A DNA stretch of 64,000 nt from Siansivirga zeaxanthinifaciens CC-SAMT-1 (GCF_000941055.1 NZ_CP007202.1:3165001-3229000); one strand, 5' to 3'. Shown: positions 16,179 through 24,575, counted from the stretch's first letter. Numbers and translations are program-made. Notes: generated by a model from the letters alone, not told the origin.

Positions 16179-17645
16179 ATGAAAAAAGAAATAATAATTA
16201 TCGGTTCAGGTTTTTCGTCTCTAGCAGCATCCTGCTATTTGGCGAAAGCAGGTTATAATGTAACTTTATTAGAAAAAAACAACACTATTGGAGGCAGAGC
16301 TCGACAATTAGTTAAAGACGGTTTTACTTTCGATATAGGTCCAACTTGGTATTGGATGCCCGATGTATTTGAACGCTTCTTCAATGATTTTGATAAAAAA
16401 CCTTCAGATTACTATAGTCTTGAAAAACTGAATCCCGCATACAGTGTTTATTTTGGAAAAAACGACTACATTACCATTGAAGATACATTAGCGAAAATTT
16501 CTGAAGCATTTGAAAAAGAAGAACCTGGAAGTTCAAAAAAACTAAACACCTTTATTGAAAAAGCTAAAAGCAACTACGATATAGCAATTAAAGATTTGGT
16601 TTATAACCCTGGCGTATCGCCTCTAGAATTGGTTACTATTGCTACTATAAAAAAATTAGACCAATTCTTTAGTAACATAAAAAGAGATGTTAGAAAAGAA
16701 TTTAAAAATGAAAGGTTAGTAAAAATTCTTGAATTTCCTGTTTTATTTTTAGGAGCAAAACCAAGCGATACACCTTCGTTTTATAGTTTTATGAATTATG
16801 CAGATTTTGGCCTTGGGACGTTTCATCCAAAAAAAGGCATGTATCAAGTTATCCTAGCGCTTGAAAATCTGGCAAAATCTCTTGGTGTTATTATAAAAAC
16901 AAATGCTCCCATAGAAAAAATTATCATTGAAAACAACGAAGTAAAAGGTGTTATTTCAAATGGAAAAACAATAAATACCAACATTGTTGTTAGTGGAGCC
17001 GATTACCATCATACCGAAACGTTATTAGATAAAACATACAGACAATATAGTGAGTCTTACTGGAGTAAAAAGACTTTTGCACCGTCATCACTACTATTTT
17101 ATGTAGGTTTCGATAAAAAGATTCAAAATGTAAATCATCACACATTATTTTTTGATGTAGATTTTGATGTACATGCAGAAGCCATATACGATACTCCAAA
17201 ATGGCCCGAAGAACCACTTTTTTACGCAAGTTTTCCTAGTATAACGGATGCTAACAGCGCCCCAGAAGGTAAAGAAGCTGGCATATTTTTAATACCCTTA
17301 GCGCCAGGATTAGAAGATACAGAAGCGTTAAGAGAAGCCTATTTTGAAAAAATTATGACACGTTTTGAGGCCTTAACTAGTCAAAATATTAAAAAACATG
17401 TTATATTTAAAGAGAGTTTTTGTATCAATGATTTTATAAAAGATTATAATTCTTACAAAGGAAACGCTTACGGAATGGCTAATACAATTACCCAAACCGC
17501 ATTTTTAAGACCCAAATTAAAAAGTAAAAAAGTTAAAGGTTTATTTTTTACAGGTCAATTAACAGTTCCTGGTCCCGGTGTACCACCATCATTAATTTCA
17601 GGAAAGTTAGTAGCAGATTTAGTAACCAAACACCATTCTTTATGA
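16179..17645 (+). CDS. crtI: Phytoene desaturase
   Basis: FAD enzyme that introduces four double bonds into phytoene to give lycopene. 488 residues from the ATG at 16179, which gives MKKEIIIIGSGFSSLAASCYLAKAGYNVTLLEKN with the dinucleotide-binding GxGxxx motif at residues 8-13; an ATG at 16146 lies upstream of the promoter and is unlikely. The C-terminal carotenoid-oxidase signature GLFFTGQLTVPGPGVPPSLISGK is present. Its TGA overlaps the ATG of crtB (ATGA), so the two are translationally coupled. Confidence 0.96.
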   Translation: MKKEIIIIGSGFSSLAASCYLAKAGYNVTLLEKNNTIGGRARQLVKDGFTFDIGPTWYWMPDVFERFFNDFDKKPSDYYSLEKLNPAYSVYFGKNDYITIEDTLAKISEAFEKEEPGSSKKLNTFIEKAKSNYDIAIKDLVYNPGVSPLELVTIATIKKLDQFFSNIKRDVRKEFKNERLVKILEFPVLFLGAKPSDTPSFYSFMNYADFGLGTFHPKKGMYQVILALENLAKSLGVIIKTNAPIEKIIIENNEVKGVISNGKTINTNIVVSGADYHHTETLLDKTYRQYSESYWSKKTFAPSSLLFYVGFDKKIQNVNHHTLFFDVDFDVHAEAIYDTPKWPEEPLFYASFPSITDANSAPEGKEAGIFLIPLAPGLEDTEALREAYFEKIMTRFEALTSQNIKKHVIFKESFCINDFIKDYNSYKGNAYGMANTITQTAFLRPKLKSKKVKGLFFTGQLTVPGPGVPPSLISGKLVADLVTKHHSL

Positions 17646-18481
17646 AAGCATTATTTGATACCGTTTCATACAATTGCAGCAAATTAGTAACAAAATCTTA
17701 TAGCACTTCATTTTCGCTTGCTACTAAAATGCTATACAAATCTATAAGACCCGATATTTACAACATTTACGGATTTGTTAGATTTGCTGATGAGATTGTA
17801 GATTCGTTTCATGATTTTAATAAAGAAGAACTACTTAACAAATTTGAAGCCGATTTAGAGCATGCTCTCGAACATAGGGTAAGTTTAAACCCTATTTTAA
17901 ATGCCTTCCAGTACACATACCATAAGAATAAAATAGAGAAAAGCATGGTCGATGCTTTTATGAAAAGTATGCGACTTGATTTACATAAAACTCAATACCT
18001 AACAAACGAAGAGTACAAAGAATACATTTACGGTTCTGCAGATGTTGTAGGACTTATGTGTTTAAAGGTTTTTGTGAATGGTGATAACGAAAAATTTGAA
18101 GCTTTAAAAGATACAGCCATGGCACTTGGTTCTGCTTTTCAAAAAGTTAACTTTTTAAGAGATTTAAAAGATGATTACGAAGGTTTAAACAGAACATATT
18201 TCCCGAATACCGATTTAAATAACCTTGATGAACAATCGAAACTAGATATTATTCAAGATATTGAAAAAGATTTTGAAAAAGGCTTAACAGGAATTAAAAA
18301 ATTACCAATTGAGGCTAAATTTGGTGTTTTTATGGCTTACAGATATTATCATCAATTGCTTAAAAAACTTAAAAAAACACCTGCTTTTAATATTAAAAAC
18401 ACCAGAATACGCGTTTCAAATCCTAAAAAAATAGAATTATTAATGCGTAGTTATGTAAAATATCAATTAAAATTAATGTAA
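17642..18481 (+). CDS. crtB: Phytoene synthase
   Basis: Condenses two GGPP to phytoene, the first committed carotenoid step. 279 residues with the squalene/phytoene synthase motifs SYSTSFSLATKML, the first Asp-rich motif RFADEIVDSF, and the second signature AFQKVNFLRDLKDDYEGLNRTYFP. Overlaps crtI by 4 bases and is followed 9 bases later by crtZ. GGPP synthase (crtE/ispA) is not in the window. Confidence 0.96.
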   Translation: MKALFDTVSYNCSKLVTKSYSTSFSLATKMLYKSIRPDIYNIYGFVRFADEIVDSFHDFNKEELLNKFEADLEHALEHRVSLNPILNAFQYTYHKNKIEKSMVDAFMKSMRLDLHKTQYLTNEEYKEYIYGSADVVGLMCLKVFVNGDNEKFEALKDTAMALGSAFQKVNFLRDLKDDYEGLNRTYFPNTDLNNLDEQSKLDIIQDIEKDFEKGLTGIKKLPIEAKFGVFMAYRYYHQLLKKLKKTPAFNIKNTRIRVSNPKKIELLMRSYVKYQLKLM

Positions 18482-18490
18482 ATTTATAGT

Positions 18491-18940
18491 ATGCAAACAC
18501 TATTATGGATAATCATTTTTTTAGCAACGTATTGTATCATGGAATTTATGGCGTGGTTTACGCATAAATACATTATGCATGGCTTTTTATGGAGTTTACA
18601 CAAAGACCATCACAAGAAAGATCACGATAGTTGGTTCGAAAGAAACGATGCTTTTTTTATATTTTATGCTATTGTTAGCATAGGTTGTTTTTTACTTTGG
18701 AAATACGACATATTTTGGGCTGGTTTACCCATTGGCGTTGGTATTTTTGCTTATGGATTATCATACTTTTTGGTACACGATATATTTATTCATCAACGTT
18801 TTAAATTATTTAGAAATGCCAATAACTGGTATGCTAAAGGTGTAAGACGTGCTCACAAAATGCACCACAAACATATTGGAAAAGAAGATGGCGAATGCTT
18901 TGGTATGTTGTTTGTTCCTTTTAAATACTTCAAGAAATAA
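18491..18940 (+). CDS. crtZ: Beta-carotene hydroxylase
   Basis: 149-residue membrane di-iron hydroxylase that adds the 3 and 3' hydroxyls, converting beta-carotene to zeaxanthin. The histidine clusters HKYIMHG, HKDHHKKDH, HDIFIHQR and HKMHHKH are all present, with hydrophobic segments between them. Sits between crtB and crtY with short spacers. Confidence 0.95.
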   Translation: MQTLLWIIIFLATYCIMEFMAWFTHKYIMHGFLWSLHKDHHKKDHDSWFERNDAFFIFYAIVSIGCFLLWKYDIFWAGLPIGVGIFAYGLSYFLVHDIFIHQRFKLFRNANNWYAKGVRRAHKMHHKHIGKEDGECFGMLFVPFKYFKK

Positions 18941-18955
18941 TTTTCTATTAATTAC

Positions 18956-20113
18956 ATGATATCTAACACCCATTTCGATTATATCATTATTGGAAATGGA
19001 TTAGCAGGGCTTCAGTTGGCATTAAAAATGAGTGCTGATGTTTATTTTAAAGATAAACGCATCGCTTTAATAGATGGTTCTAACAAAAACACAAACGATA
19101 AAACCTGGAGTTTTTGGGAAGAAAACTCATCTCAATGGGATGCCATTACAACTAAAAGTTGGAATATTGCCAACATTTACACTTCCAAAAAACATATTTC
19201 ATTAGCACTTTGCCCCTATAAATATAAATCTATACGTTCTATAGATTTATATAATTATGCGAAATTCGAGCTTCAAAAACATTCTAATTTTTCATTTATA
19301 ATTGATTTTGTATGTACTACCACAGAAACAGAAGATAAAAAGGTATTAGTAGAAACTTCCTCTAATAAATTCACTGCCTCACATGTTTTTGATAGTAGAA
19401 TTCCAGAAGATTTTTTTCAAAAAAATAAAAATTACACACACATAATTCAACACTTTAAAGGCTATGTAATTAAAACAGAAGAAGCCTATTTTAATGACGA
19501 CACCTTCACGATGATGGATTATCGATTGAAAGATGGTGAACAAACCACATTTACCTATGTACTGCCTTTTTCAAAAACAGAAGCTTTAATAGAATTTACC
19601 TATTTTACAGAAAATTTAGTTAATGAAGCCGTTTATGATGCATTCATTGAAAAATACATAAAAAACTATCTTAAAATTGACTCGTATTTAATTATGGAAA
19701 CAGAAATAGGTCAAATTCCTATGACTAATTTCCCATTTGCAAGGTTCAATACAAAAAATATAACGAAAATAGGCACTGGTGGTGGATGGGTAAAGGGGTC
19801 TACGGGTTATTCTTTTAAACATACCGAAAAAAAAATATCTAAAATCATCGAAAATATTAAAGCTAACAACATACCAAGCGCTCACTTATTTAAGAAAAGG
19901 TATCGTTTTTATGACAAAATATTTTTAAAGGTTTTAAAAGATAACAACCACAAAGGCGAATGGATTTTTGAGCAATTTTACAACAAAAATTCTCCTCAAA
20001 ATATGTTTAAATTTCTTGATGAAGAATCTACTTTTTTTGATGAATTAAAAATTATGTATTCATTATTCTCTTTGCCTTTTATTAAAGCATTTTTCAAGAC
20101 CCTTTTCAAATAA
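18956..20113 (+). CDS. crtY: Lycopene beta-cyclase (CrtY type)
   Basis: 385-residue flavoprotein that closes both beta rings of lycopene. N-terminal dinucleotide-binding motif DYIIIGNGLAGLQLALKM, the cyclase motif DKTWSFWEE, and the later QIPMTNFPFA and GTGGGWVKGSTGYSFKH segments are typical of bacterial CrtY. Last gene of the crt operon; a hairpin follows 3 bases after the stop. Together CrtB, CrtI, CrtY and CrtZ suffice for zeaxanthin from GGPP. No blh or rhodopsin gene is nearby. Confidence 0.94.
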   Translation: MISNTHFDYIIIGNGLAGLQLALKMSADVYFKDKRIALIDGSNKNTNDKTWSFWEENSSQWDAITTKSWNIANIYTSKKHISLALCPYKYKSIRSIDLYNYAKFELQKHSNFSFIIDFVCTTTETEDKKVLVETSSNKFTASHVFDSRIPEDFFQKNKNYTHIIQHFKGYVIKTEEAYFNDDTFTMMDYRLKDGEQTTFTYVLPFSKTEALIEFTYFTENLVNEAVYDAFIEKYIKNYLKIDSYLIMETEIGQIPMTNFPFARFNTKNITKIGTGGGWVKGSTGYSFKHTEKKISKIIENIKANNIPSAHLFKKRYRFYDKIFLKVLKDNNHKGEWIFEQFYNKNSPQNMFKFLDEESTFFDELKIMYSLFSLPFIKAFFKTLFK

Positions 20114-20115
20114 TA

Positions 20116-20144
20116 AAGGCATTATTTATTTAAAATAATGCCTT
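20116..20144. terminator. Hairpin between crtY and the converging lipoprotein gene
   Basis: 12-bp perfect stem AAGGCATTATTT / AAATAATGCCTT with a 5-base loop. The T-run is weak on the plus strand (CATCC follows) and moderate on the minus strand. Confidence 0.65.
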
Positions 20145-20169
20145 CATCCTAAAAAATACAAACTTTAGA

Positions 20170-21033
20170 TTATCTTGATACGCTACCTGTTGGTAAAGAC
20201 CCTAAGTTTCTGCCAAAATCATATGTTGTTGGTGCAGTTTCTTGACCAGCAGTTCCAACCAAAGGTTTCATTGCAAATGGTGCTGGTGAATCATCAGGCA
20301 CAGGTTCTACTGAAATTACGACTGTTCTACCTCTAACATCTAAAGGAAATGTTTCGCCCGCTGGTGCATTCAAGAAGAAATCTTCTCCTGGTACCGGAGG
20401 TCCAGATTGTAATGTTTGACTAAAACCATCAAAACTATCCATACTATTAAAAGCATTAAAAGTACCCGTTGTTATTGGTCCTTGACTACCAACTACCCAG
20501 CCTTCATACGCCCAACCTTCAGGAAGAGTTGGCAAAACAAAATCAGGTGTTGGAGGATCTACTGGTAAACCAAACCAAACCCCATATTGGTCATTTCCAT
20601 TATTTGGACCTGTTTCATCGGTTGGTGTTCTTAAAAAGAATGAACCAGATGCATTACTAAAATCTCCAACAATAGATGTATTCAAACTTGCTGTATTACC
20701 AGAAAAATCTCCTACTAAAAGTTTCGTATCTGCTGGCGCAGGATCTGGATCGATAGCTGGCTCTATAGAAAGCACAAATGTTGTAGCATTTTCTAATTGA
20801 TTTGAATTAACTTGAAACGATTGTGGAAACGTTACAGATGAAAAAGTACCTGTTGATACTGGTGAACCATTCACAATAATCCATCCTTCATAAACATAAT
20901 CACTTCCCAAAGCTTCTAAACCATTTAAGTTTAGTGTTAAACTTGCAGTTTTTGGTTGATTATCGTCATCATTATCACAAGAAACCACTAAAATTCCTAA
21001 GGATAACATAGCAAAAAACATTTTTTTAATCAT
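20170..21033 (-). CDS. Lipoprotein with two tandem YEGW-type domains (RskA C-terminal-like)
   Basis: 287 residues. Lipoprotein signal ends LGILVVSC with lipid Cys at about 20, then an Asp-rich linker. Two copies of the same unit follow: residues about 45-125 (YEGWIIVNG, STGTFSS, VLSIEPAIDPDPAPADTKLLVG) and about 172-275 (YEGWVVGS, TTGTFNAF, VISVEPVPDDSPAPFAMKPLVG). This pattern resembles the extracellular domain of anti-sigma-K factors, but there is no cytoplasmic or transmembrane part, so it cannot be an anti-sigma factor itself. Function unknown. A TAnnTTTG promoter and a Crp-type palindrome lie upstream. Confidence 0.72.
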   Translation of the reverse strand: MIKKMFFAMLSLGILVVSCDNDDDNQPKTASLTLNLNGLEALGSDYVYEGWIIVNGSPVSTGTFSSVTFPQSFQVNSNQLENATTFVLSIEPAIDPDPAPADTKLLVGDFSGNTASLNTSIVGDFSNASGSFFLRTPTDETGPNNGNDQYGVWFGLPVDPPTPDFVLPTLPEGWAYEGWVVGSQGPITTGTFNAFNSMDSFDGFSQTLQSGPPVPGEDFFLNAPAGETFPLDVRGRTVVISVEPVPDDSPAPFAMKPLVGTAGQETAPTTYDFGRNLGSLPTGSVSR

Positions 21034-21063
21034 GATATTTATTTTTTTTTGAGTTTATTAAGT

Positions 21064-21071
21064 CAAAATTA
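21064..21071 (-). promoter_or_regulatory. -7 element of the YEGW lipoprotein gene
   Basis: Minus-strand TAATTTTG, exact TAnnTTTG, 30 bases before the start codon. The -33 position falls at the edge of the palindrome at 21093-21108. Confidence 0.55.
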
Positions 21072-21092
21072 CTTTATCATCATTATATAAAA

Positions 21093-21108
21093 TGTTAGCT
21101 AGCTAACA
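21093..21108. promoter_or_regulatory. 16-bp palindrome with Crp/Fnr-site geometry
   Basis: TGTTAGCT / AGCTAACA is a perfect palindrome that can be written TGTTA-N6-TAACA, the 5-6-5 geometry of Crp/Fnr operators. It lies 5 bases beyond the stop of the Crp-family gene and over the -33 region of the lipoprotein promoter. A weak rho-independent terminator of the regulator gene is a less likely alternative, since only four T follow. Confidence 0.5.
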
Positions 21109-21113
21109 CACAA

Positions 21114-21779
21114 TCATTTTTTTCGAATTTTAATTTCTTTTCTACTAAATTCTAGCTTATTTTCACATTGTAACTCGTTTAAAAGAATGTTTAGAGTCGG
21201 TCTTGAAGTACCAATTAAAGAAGCTATATCTTTTTGTGTATAAGGGTGTTGAATTATCTTGTCGCCAGTTTTTTCGCAGTTATAACCATAATCTAAATAT
21301 AACTCATCTAAAAACTCAAGAAGACGCGTTTTTGTATCCTTGAATAGTAATAATTGCAAACGCCTTTCTAATTTTTTAAATTTAAACCCTATAATTTTAT
21401 AAATTTTAAGGCTAAATGTTTGACTTTCTCTCATTAAACTGTGCATAGTATCAACTCCTATTGGGCATATACTTGTTTTATCGTCTAATGATTGTGCAAA
21501 TTCTTGTCTATTGAAATTTCCAAGTATTGCAGTTTCTCCGAAGAGTTCGCCTTTGGATAAAATAGCTTTTACTACTTCTTCACCACTTTCACTAAAGTAA
21601 CCAATTTTTACTTTTCCTTTTTCTATTAAATAGACTTTATTGGCTGTATCTTCCTCAAAATAAATATAATCTTTCTTTTTGTAAGCATTAAAGTCATGAT
21701 TTGACTTGTAAGATTTAAATTTATGAGGACAAAGTATTTTAAATAAGTCTACATCATCAAAAAACCAAATTGACTTCAT
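21114..21779 (-). CDS. Crp/Fnr-family transcription regulator
   Basis: 221 residues. N-terminal cyclic-nucleotide-binding-type beta roll (ANKVYLIEKGKVKIGYFSESGEEVV, KGELFGETAILGN), a dimerisation helix (FKFKKLERRLQLLLF) and a C-terminal winged helix with recognition segment YTQKDIASLIGTSRPTLNILLNEL. No Fnr-type N-terminal cysteine cluster; the ligand is unknown. The next gene downstream on the same strand is the duplicated lipoprotein, with a palindrome of Crp geometry in between, making that gene the prime target candidate. Confidence 0.9.
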   Translation of the reverse strand: MKSIWFFDDVDLFKILCPHKFKSYKSNHDFNAYKKKDYIYFEEDTANKVYLIEKGKVKIGYFSESGEEVVKAILSKGELFGETAILGNFNRQEFAQSLDDKTSICPIGVDTMHSLMRESQTFSLKIYKIIGFKFKKLERRLQLLLFKDTKTRLLEFLDELYLDYGYNCEKTGDKIIQHPYTQKDIASLIGTSRPTLNILLNELQCENKLEFSRKEIKIRKK

Positions 21780-21909
21780 TTTAAACTAGTTGTTGTTAGT
21801 ATAAATTATGTCGAAAATTAGTATTTAACTTTCAAAAAAGTGATTAAAAAAGACGTTAAATAGAAATTTTATTTACTAGTTAAAAACTTATTATTTTTTA
21901 GTTAAAAAC

Positions 21910-22317
21910 TTAATTAATTACATCTGTATTTAAATCTTTTAATAAGTCGTGCTTTTGTAATAAGTTATACCATTGTATTACCTTTTTTATATCACTGGCA
22001 TATACACGATCTTCGTCGTAATTTGGTAAAATCTCGAAAAAATACTCTTCTAATTTATCTTTGCTATCTTTTGGCATTACAGATGTTTGTTCACCATTTT
22101 CTTTCTTTTTAATATTTTCAAAAACTTGTCTTAATGGCACTTCTTCATCTAAGGTATAGATGGCTATTTCACTTAAAATACTAACGTTTTGTTGCACATT
22201 AACCGATATTCTTTTATTGTCACTTAAAGAATCGGCAACAAAACCGCCGCGTGTTTGTGCTACTAATTTGTACAATCCTGGTTTACCAGAAATAGATATT
22301 ATTTTTTCTAAACTCAT
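21910..22317 (-). CDS. DUF5606-family protein
   Basis: 135 residues beginning MSLEKIISISGKPGLYKLVAQTRGGFVADSL, which matches the Bacteroidota-specific DUF5606 family; a small N-terminal beta domain precedes a helical C terminus. Cytoplasmic, function unknown. It follows def by 54 bases on the same strand, so the two probably form an operon, a link seen in other flavobacteria as far as I recall. Short direct repeats AGTTAAAAACTTA (about 21878-21890 and 21900-21912) flank its stop codon. Confidence 0.85.
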   Translation of the reverse strand: MSLEKIISISGKPGLYKLVAQTRGGFVADSLSDNKRISVNVQQNVSILSEIAIYTLDEEVPLRQVFENIKKKENGEQTSVMPKDSKDKLEEYFFEILPNYDEDRVYASDIKKVIQWYNLLQKHDLLKDLNTDVIN

Positions 22318-22371
22318 AAATTATTTTTTGAAAGTGGCAAATATCAATTGTTTAATAATGCCCTGCAAATT

Positions 22372-22962
22372 TTATCGTTTCTTTTTTTGATCGGGAAATC
22401 GCATTCTATAATCTACACTTATTTTCCCTTTGGATATGTTACCTAATCGTCCCTTTAATAGTCTTTTCTTTAAACTCGAAAGCTTATCTGTAAATAAAAC
22501 ACCTTCAATGTGATCGTATTCATGTTGAATAACTCTAGCTATCAACCCATCAAAAACTTCGGTATGCGCTTCAAAATTTTCATCAACATATTCTATAGTT
22601 ACAATAGGTTGTCTGTAAACATCTTCTCTAACATCTGGTATGCTTAAACAGCCTTCATTAAATGCCCAATCCTCGCCTTCTTCTTTTATAATTTTAGCAT
22701 TTATAAAAACGCGTTTAAAACCTTTTAATAATTTTTGTTCTTCATCTGTTAATTCATCATCCTCAGAAAAAGGGGTTGTATCTATTACAAACAATCTAAT
22801 AGGTAAACCTATTTGAGGTGCTGCTAAACCTACTCCGAAAGCATTATACATGGTATCGAACATATTTGCTAATAAATCATCTAAATTGGGATAATCTTTA
22901 GAAATATCGGTTGCTTTCTTTTTTAAAACGGGATCACCGTAGGCTACTATAGGTAAAATCAT
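22372..22962 (-). CDS. def: Peptide deformylase
   Basis: Metalloprotease that removes the formyl group from new proteins. 196 residues with the three diagnostic motifs GVGLAAPQIG, EGCLSIP and QHEYDHIEG supplying Cys and two His metal ligands plus the catalytic Glu. Upstream on the minus strand an exact -7 element TATTTTTG lies at 22982-22989. Confidence 0.97.
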   Translation of the reverse strand: MILPIVAYGDPVLKKKATDISKDYPNLDDLLANMFDTMYNAFGVGLAAPQIGLPIRLFVIDTTPFSEDDELTDEEQKLLKGFKRVFINAKIIKEEGEDWAFNEGCLSIPDVREDVYRQPIVTIEYVDENFEAHTEVFDGLIARVIQHEYDHIEGVLFTDKLSSLKKRLLKGRLGNISKGKISVDYRMRFPDQKKKR

Positions 22963-22981
22963 CTTTATTTATTTTTCGGCA

Positions 22982-22989
22982 CAAAAATA
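22982..22989 (-). promoter_or_regulatory. -7 element of def
   Basis: Minus-strand TATTTTTG matches TAnnTTTG exactly and lies 19 bases before the def ATG. Confidence 0.55.
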
Positions 22990-23025
22990 CAATTCTAATT
23001 CCTTCTTTTGTAATATTCCTAAAAT

Positions 23026-23056
23026 AAAAAAACTCCTTAAAATAAGGAGTTTTTTA
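23026..23056. terminator. Terminator downstream of the broken T9SS cargo gene
   Basis: 13-bp stem AAAAAACTCCTTA / TAAGGAGTTTTTT with a 3-base loop and T-runs on both strands. It lies 21 bases past the original (second) stop of the minus-strand gene, showing that the ancestral gene ended at 23077. Confidence 0.88.
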
Positions 23057-23076
23057 GATTGTAAAAATTTACTTTC

Positions 23077-23655
23077 TTATTTCATTATTACCACTTTACG
23101 TGTTACAGAATTTCTGTCGGTTGAAATGTGTAACATGTAAATACCGTTTTGTAAACCAGAAGTGCTAATCTCTTTTTTGTCTTAATTGTTTATAACATCC
23201 TTGAAAACAACTTTTCCAGTGATGCTGTATAAACTTAAATTTCCAGATAATGCTTTACCAAATGATAATTTAATGTTTTGGTTAGAAGCTAATGGATTTG
23301 GATATACTTTTAATTTATCGTTAGATAAATCAAACGTTTCAATTGGTAAAGTTCCATTAGTGAAAGTACAAGGTGTAGCAAAACCACTTGTTACAGTAAA
23401 ATCCTGTCCTGTTAAAGCAGGTCCTGTAACACGATCATAAGACGTTAATGTTTCAGTACATTCTACCATTACAAATTCTGTTGTTCCTACAAAAATAGTC
23501 GTAGGTCTGCTTGAACAAAATGAAGTACCTGGAGAATAGCCAAAAACCAATTTAGTACCTCCAGCTAAAGTTGAGCCAGATTCGGGACACGCCTGTGCCA
23601 TAGCGTTTGTAAAATTAAAAATGGCAATAAAAATTAAAATGTAAAATTGTTTCAT
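23077..23655 (-). pseudogene. Small secreted T9SS type A cargo protein, sorting tail interrupted by an in-frame TAA
   Basis: Signal peptide MKQFYILIFIAIFNFTNAMA, a short Cys-containing domain (residues about 20-110), then a type A sorting domain KLKVYPNPLASNQNIKLSF...LYSITGKVVFKDVINN. The frame stops at TAA 23184-23182 (157 residues). Reading through it in the same frame gives the rest of the canonical tail: DKKEISTSGLQNGIYMLHIS and then RKVVIMK before a TAA at 23079-23077. So a single codon change removed 34 residues including the conserved final strand, without a frameshift. The family's C-terminal domain is needed for T9SS export and anchoring, so the product is probably not secreted. A sequencing error or stop-codon readthrough cannot be excluded. 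Confidence 0.8.
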
Positions 23656-23723
23656 AAGTAGATGTTTAGATTATACAAAACAAATTTATGAATAGAATTT
23701 GAATATTACACTTTTTTCTTACT

Positions 23724-24134
23724 CTATTTCGTATTTAAATAGCTCTGTAATATTAAAGTTGCACTAATTTCATCAATTAAAGCTTTATTTCTACGCTGAT
23801 TCTTTTTTAACCCGCTGTCTATCATTGTTTGAAATGCCATTTTTGAGGTAAATCGCTCGTCTACTCTTTTAACAGGAATCTCTGGAAATTCTTTAATTAA
23901 TCTATCTAAAAAGGGTTTTATTAAAATTTCACTCTCGGAGGCTGTATTATCCATTTGTTTAGGTTCTCCAACAACAAATAATTCAACACGTTCTTTAGCT
24001 ACATAATCTTTTAAAAAAGCTAATAAATCTTTTGTATTAACTGTTGTTAAGCCTGAAGCAATAATTTGAAGCTCATCGGTTATTGCTATACCGGTGCGCT
24101 TCATACCGTAATCTATTGCCAGAATTCGTGCCAT
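23724..24134 (-). CDS. ruvX: Putative pre-16S rRNA nuclease / Holliday junction resolvase-like YqgF
   Basis: 136 residues, RNase H-like fold with MARILAIDYGMKRTGIAITD (catalytic Asp), VELFVVGEPKQMDNT, VKRVDERFTSKMA and the C-terminal ALIDEISATLILQSYL. E. coli YqgF matures the 16S rRNA 5' end; the resolvase role is older annotation. Exact -7 element TACTTTTG at 24150-24157 (minus). Confidence 0.92.
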   Translation of the reverse strand: MARILAIDYGMKRTGIAITDELQIIASGLTTVNTKDLLAFLKDYVAKERVELFVVGEPKQMDNTASESEILIKPFLDRLIKEFPEIPVKRVDERFTSKMAFQTMIDSGLKKNQRRNKALIDEISATLILQSYLNTK

Positions 24135-24149
24135 ATTATTATTTTATTA

Positions 24150-24157
24150 CAAAAGTA
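24150..24157 (-). promoter_or_regulatory. -7 element of ruvX
   Basis: Minus-strand TACTTTTG, an exact TAnnTTTG match, 15 bases before the start codon. Confidence 0.5.
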
Positions 24158-24169
24158 TATATTAAAATC

Positions 24170-24201
24170 AAAAAGGCAGTCATTATTTTGACTGCCTTTT
24201 T
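24170..24201 (-). terminator. Terminator of the small exported protein gene
   Basis: 13-bp stem AAAAAGGCAGTCA / TGACTGCCTTTTT with a 6-base loop, about 50 bases beyond the stop at 24252. Confidence 0.88.
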
Positions 24202-24251
24202 GTTACTGATTTTAGAATTATTATGGTTTTTTTAAATGGATTTAATTTTTA

Positions 24252-24575
24252 TTAAGCTTTTTTAGCTTTGTTTATTTTTGGGAATAACACATTTAAATTA
24301 TCTACGTTTCTTAATCTATTAAAATAAAGTCTAATATCGCTTGTTCCACGAGCAACAGTTTCTTTAAGTTGTACTGCATCGATTAATTGAATCTCGTTAT
24401 TAGATTCTTCTGTAGATAAGTTAACTTGAGATTGAACTTTAGTTTCTTTTACATCATTTGAAACATTCTCAACTACATCAAGTTTGTTATTAACTTCAAC
24501 TTTAGTAATGCTTTGCGCATTTCCTAAAGAGCATGTTAATAATAAAATTAATAATATGTAAAAAGTTGTTTTCAT
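24252..24575 (-). CDS. Small exported protein of unknown function
   Basis: 107 residues with signal peptide MKTTFYILLILLLTCSLGNA. The mature part is polar and Asn/Val/Glu-rich (KVEVNNKLDVVENVSNDVKETKVQ) and ends basic (FPKINKAKKA). No domain recognised. The signal peptide, own terminator and normal codon use support a real gene; the two 15-base direct repeats at 24682-24725 lie upstream of it. Confidence 0.62.
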   Translation of the reverse strand: MKTTFYILLILLLTCSLGNAQSITKVEVNNKLDVVENVSNDVKETKVQSQVNLSTEESNNEIQLIDAVQLKETVARGTSDIRLYFNRLRNVDNLNVLFPKINKAKKA

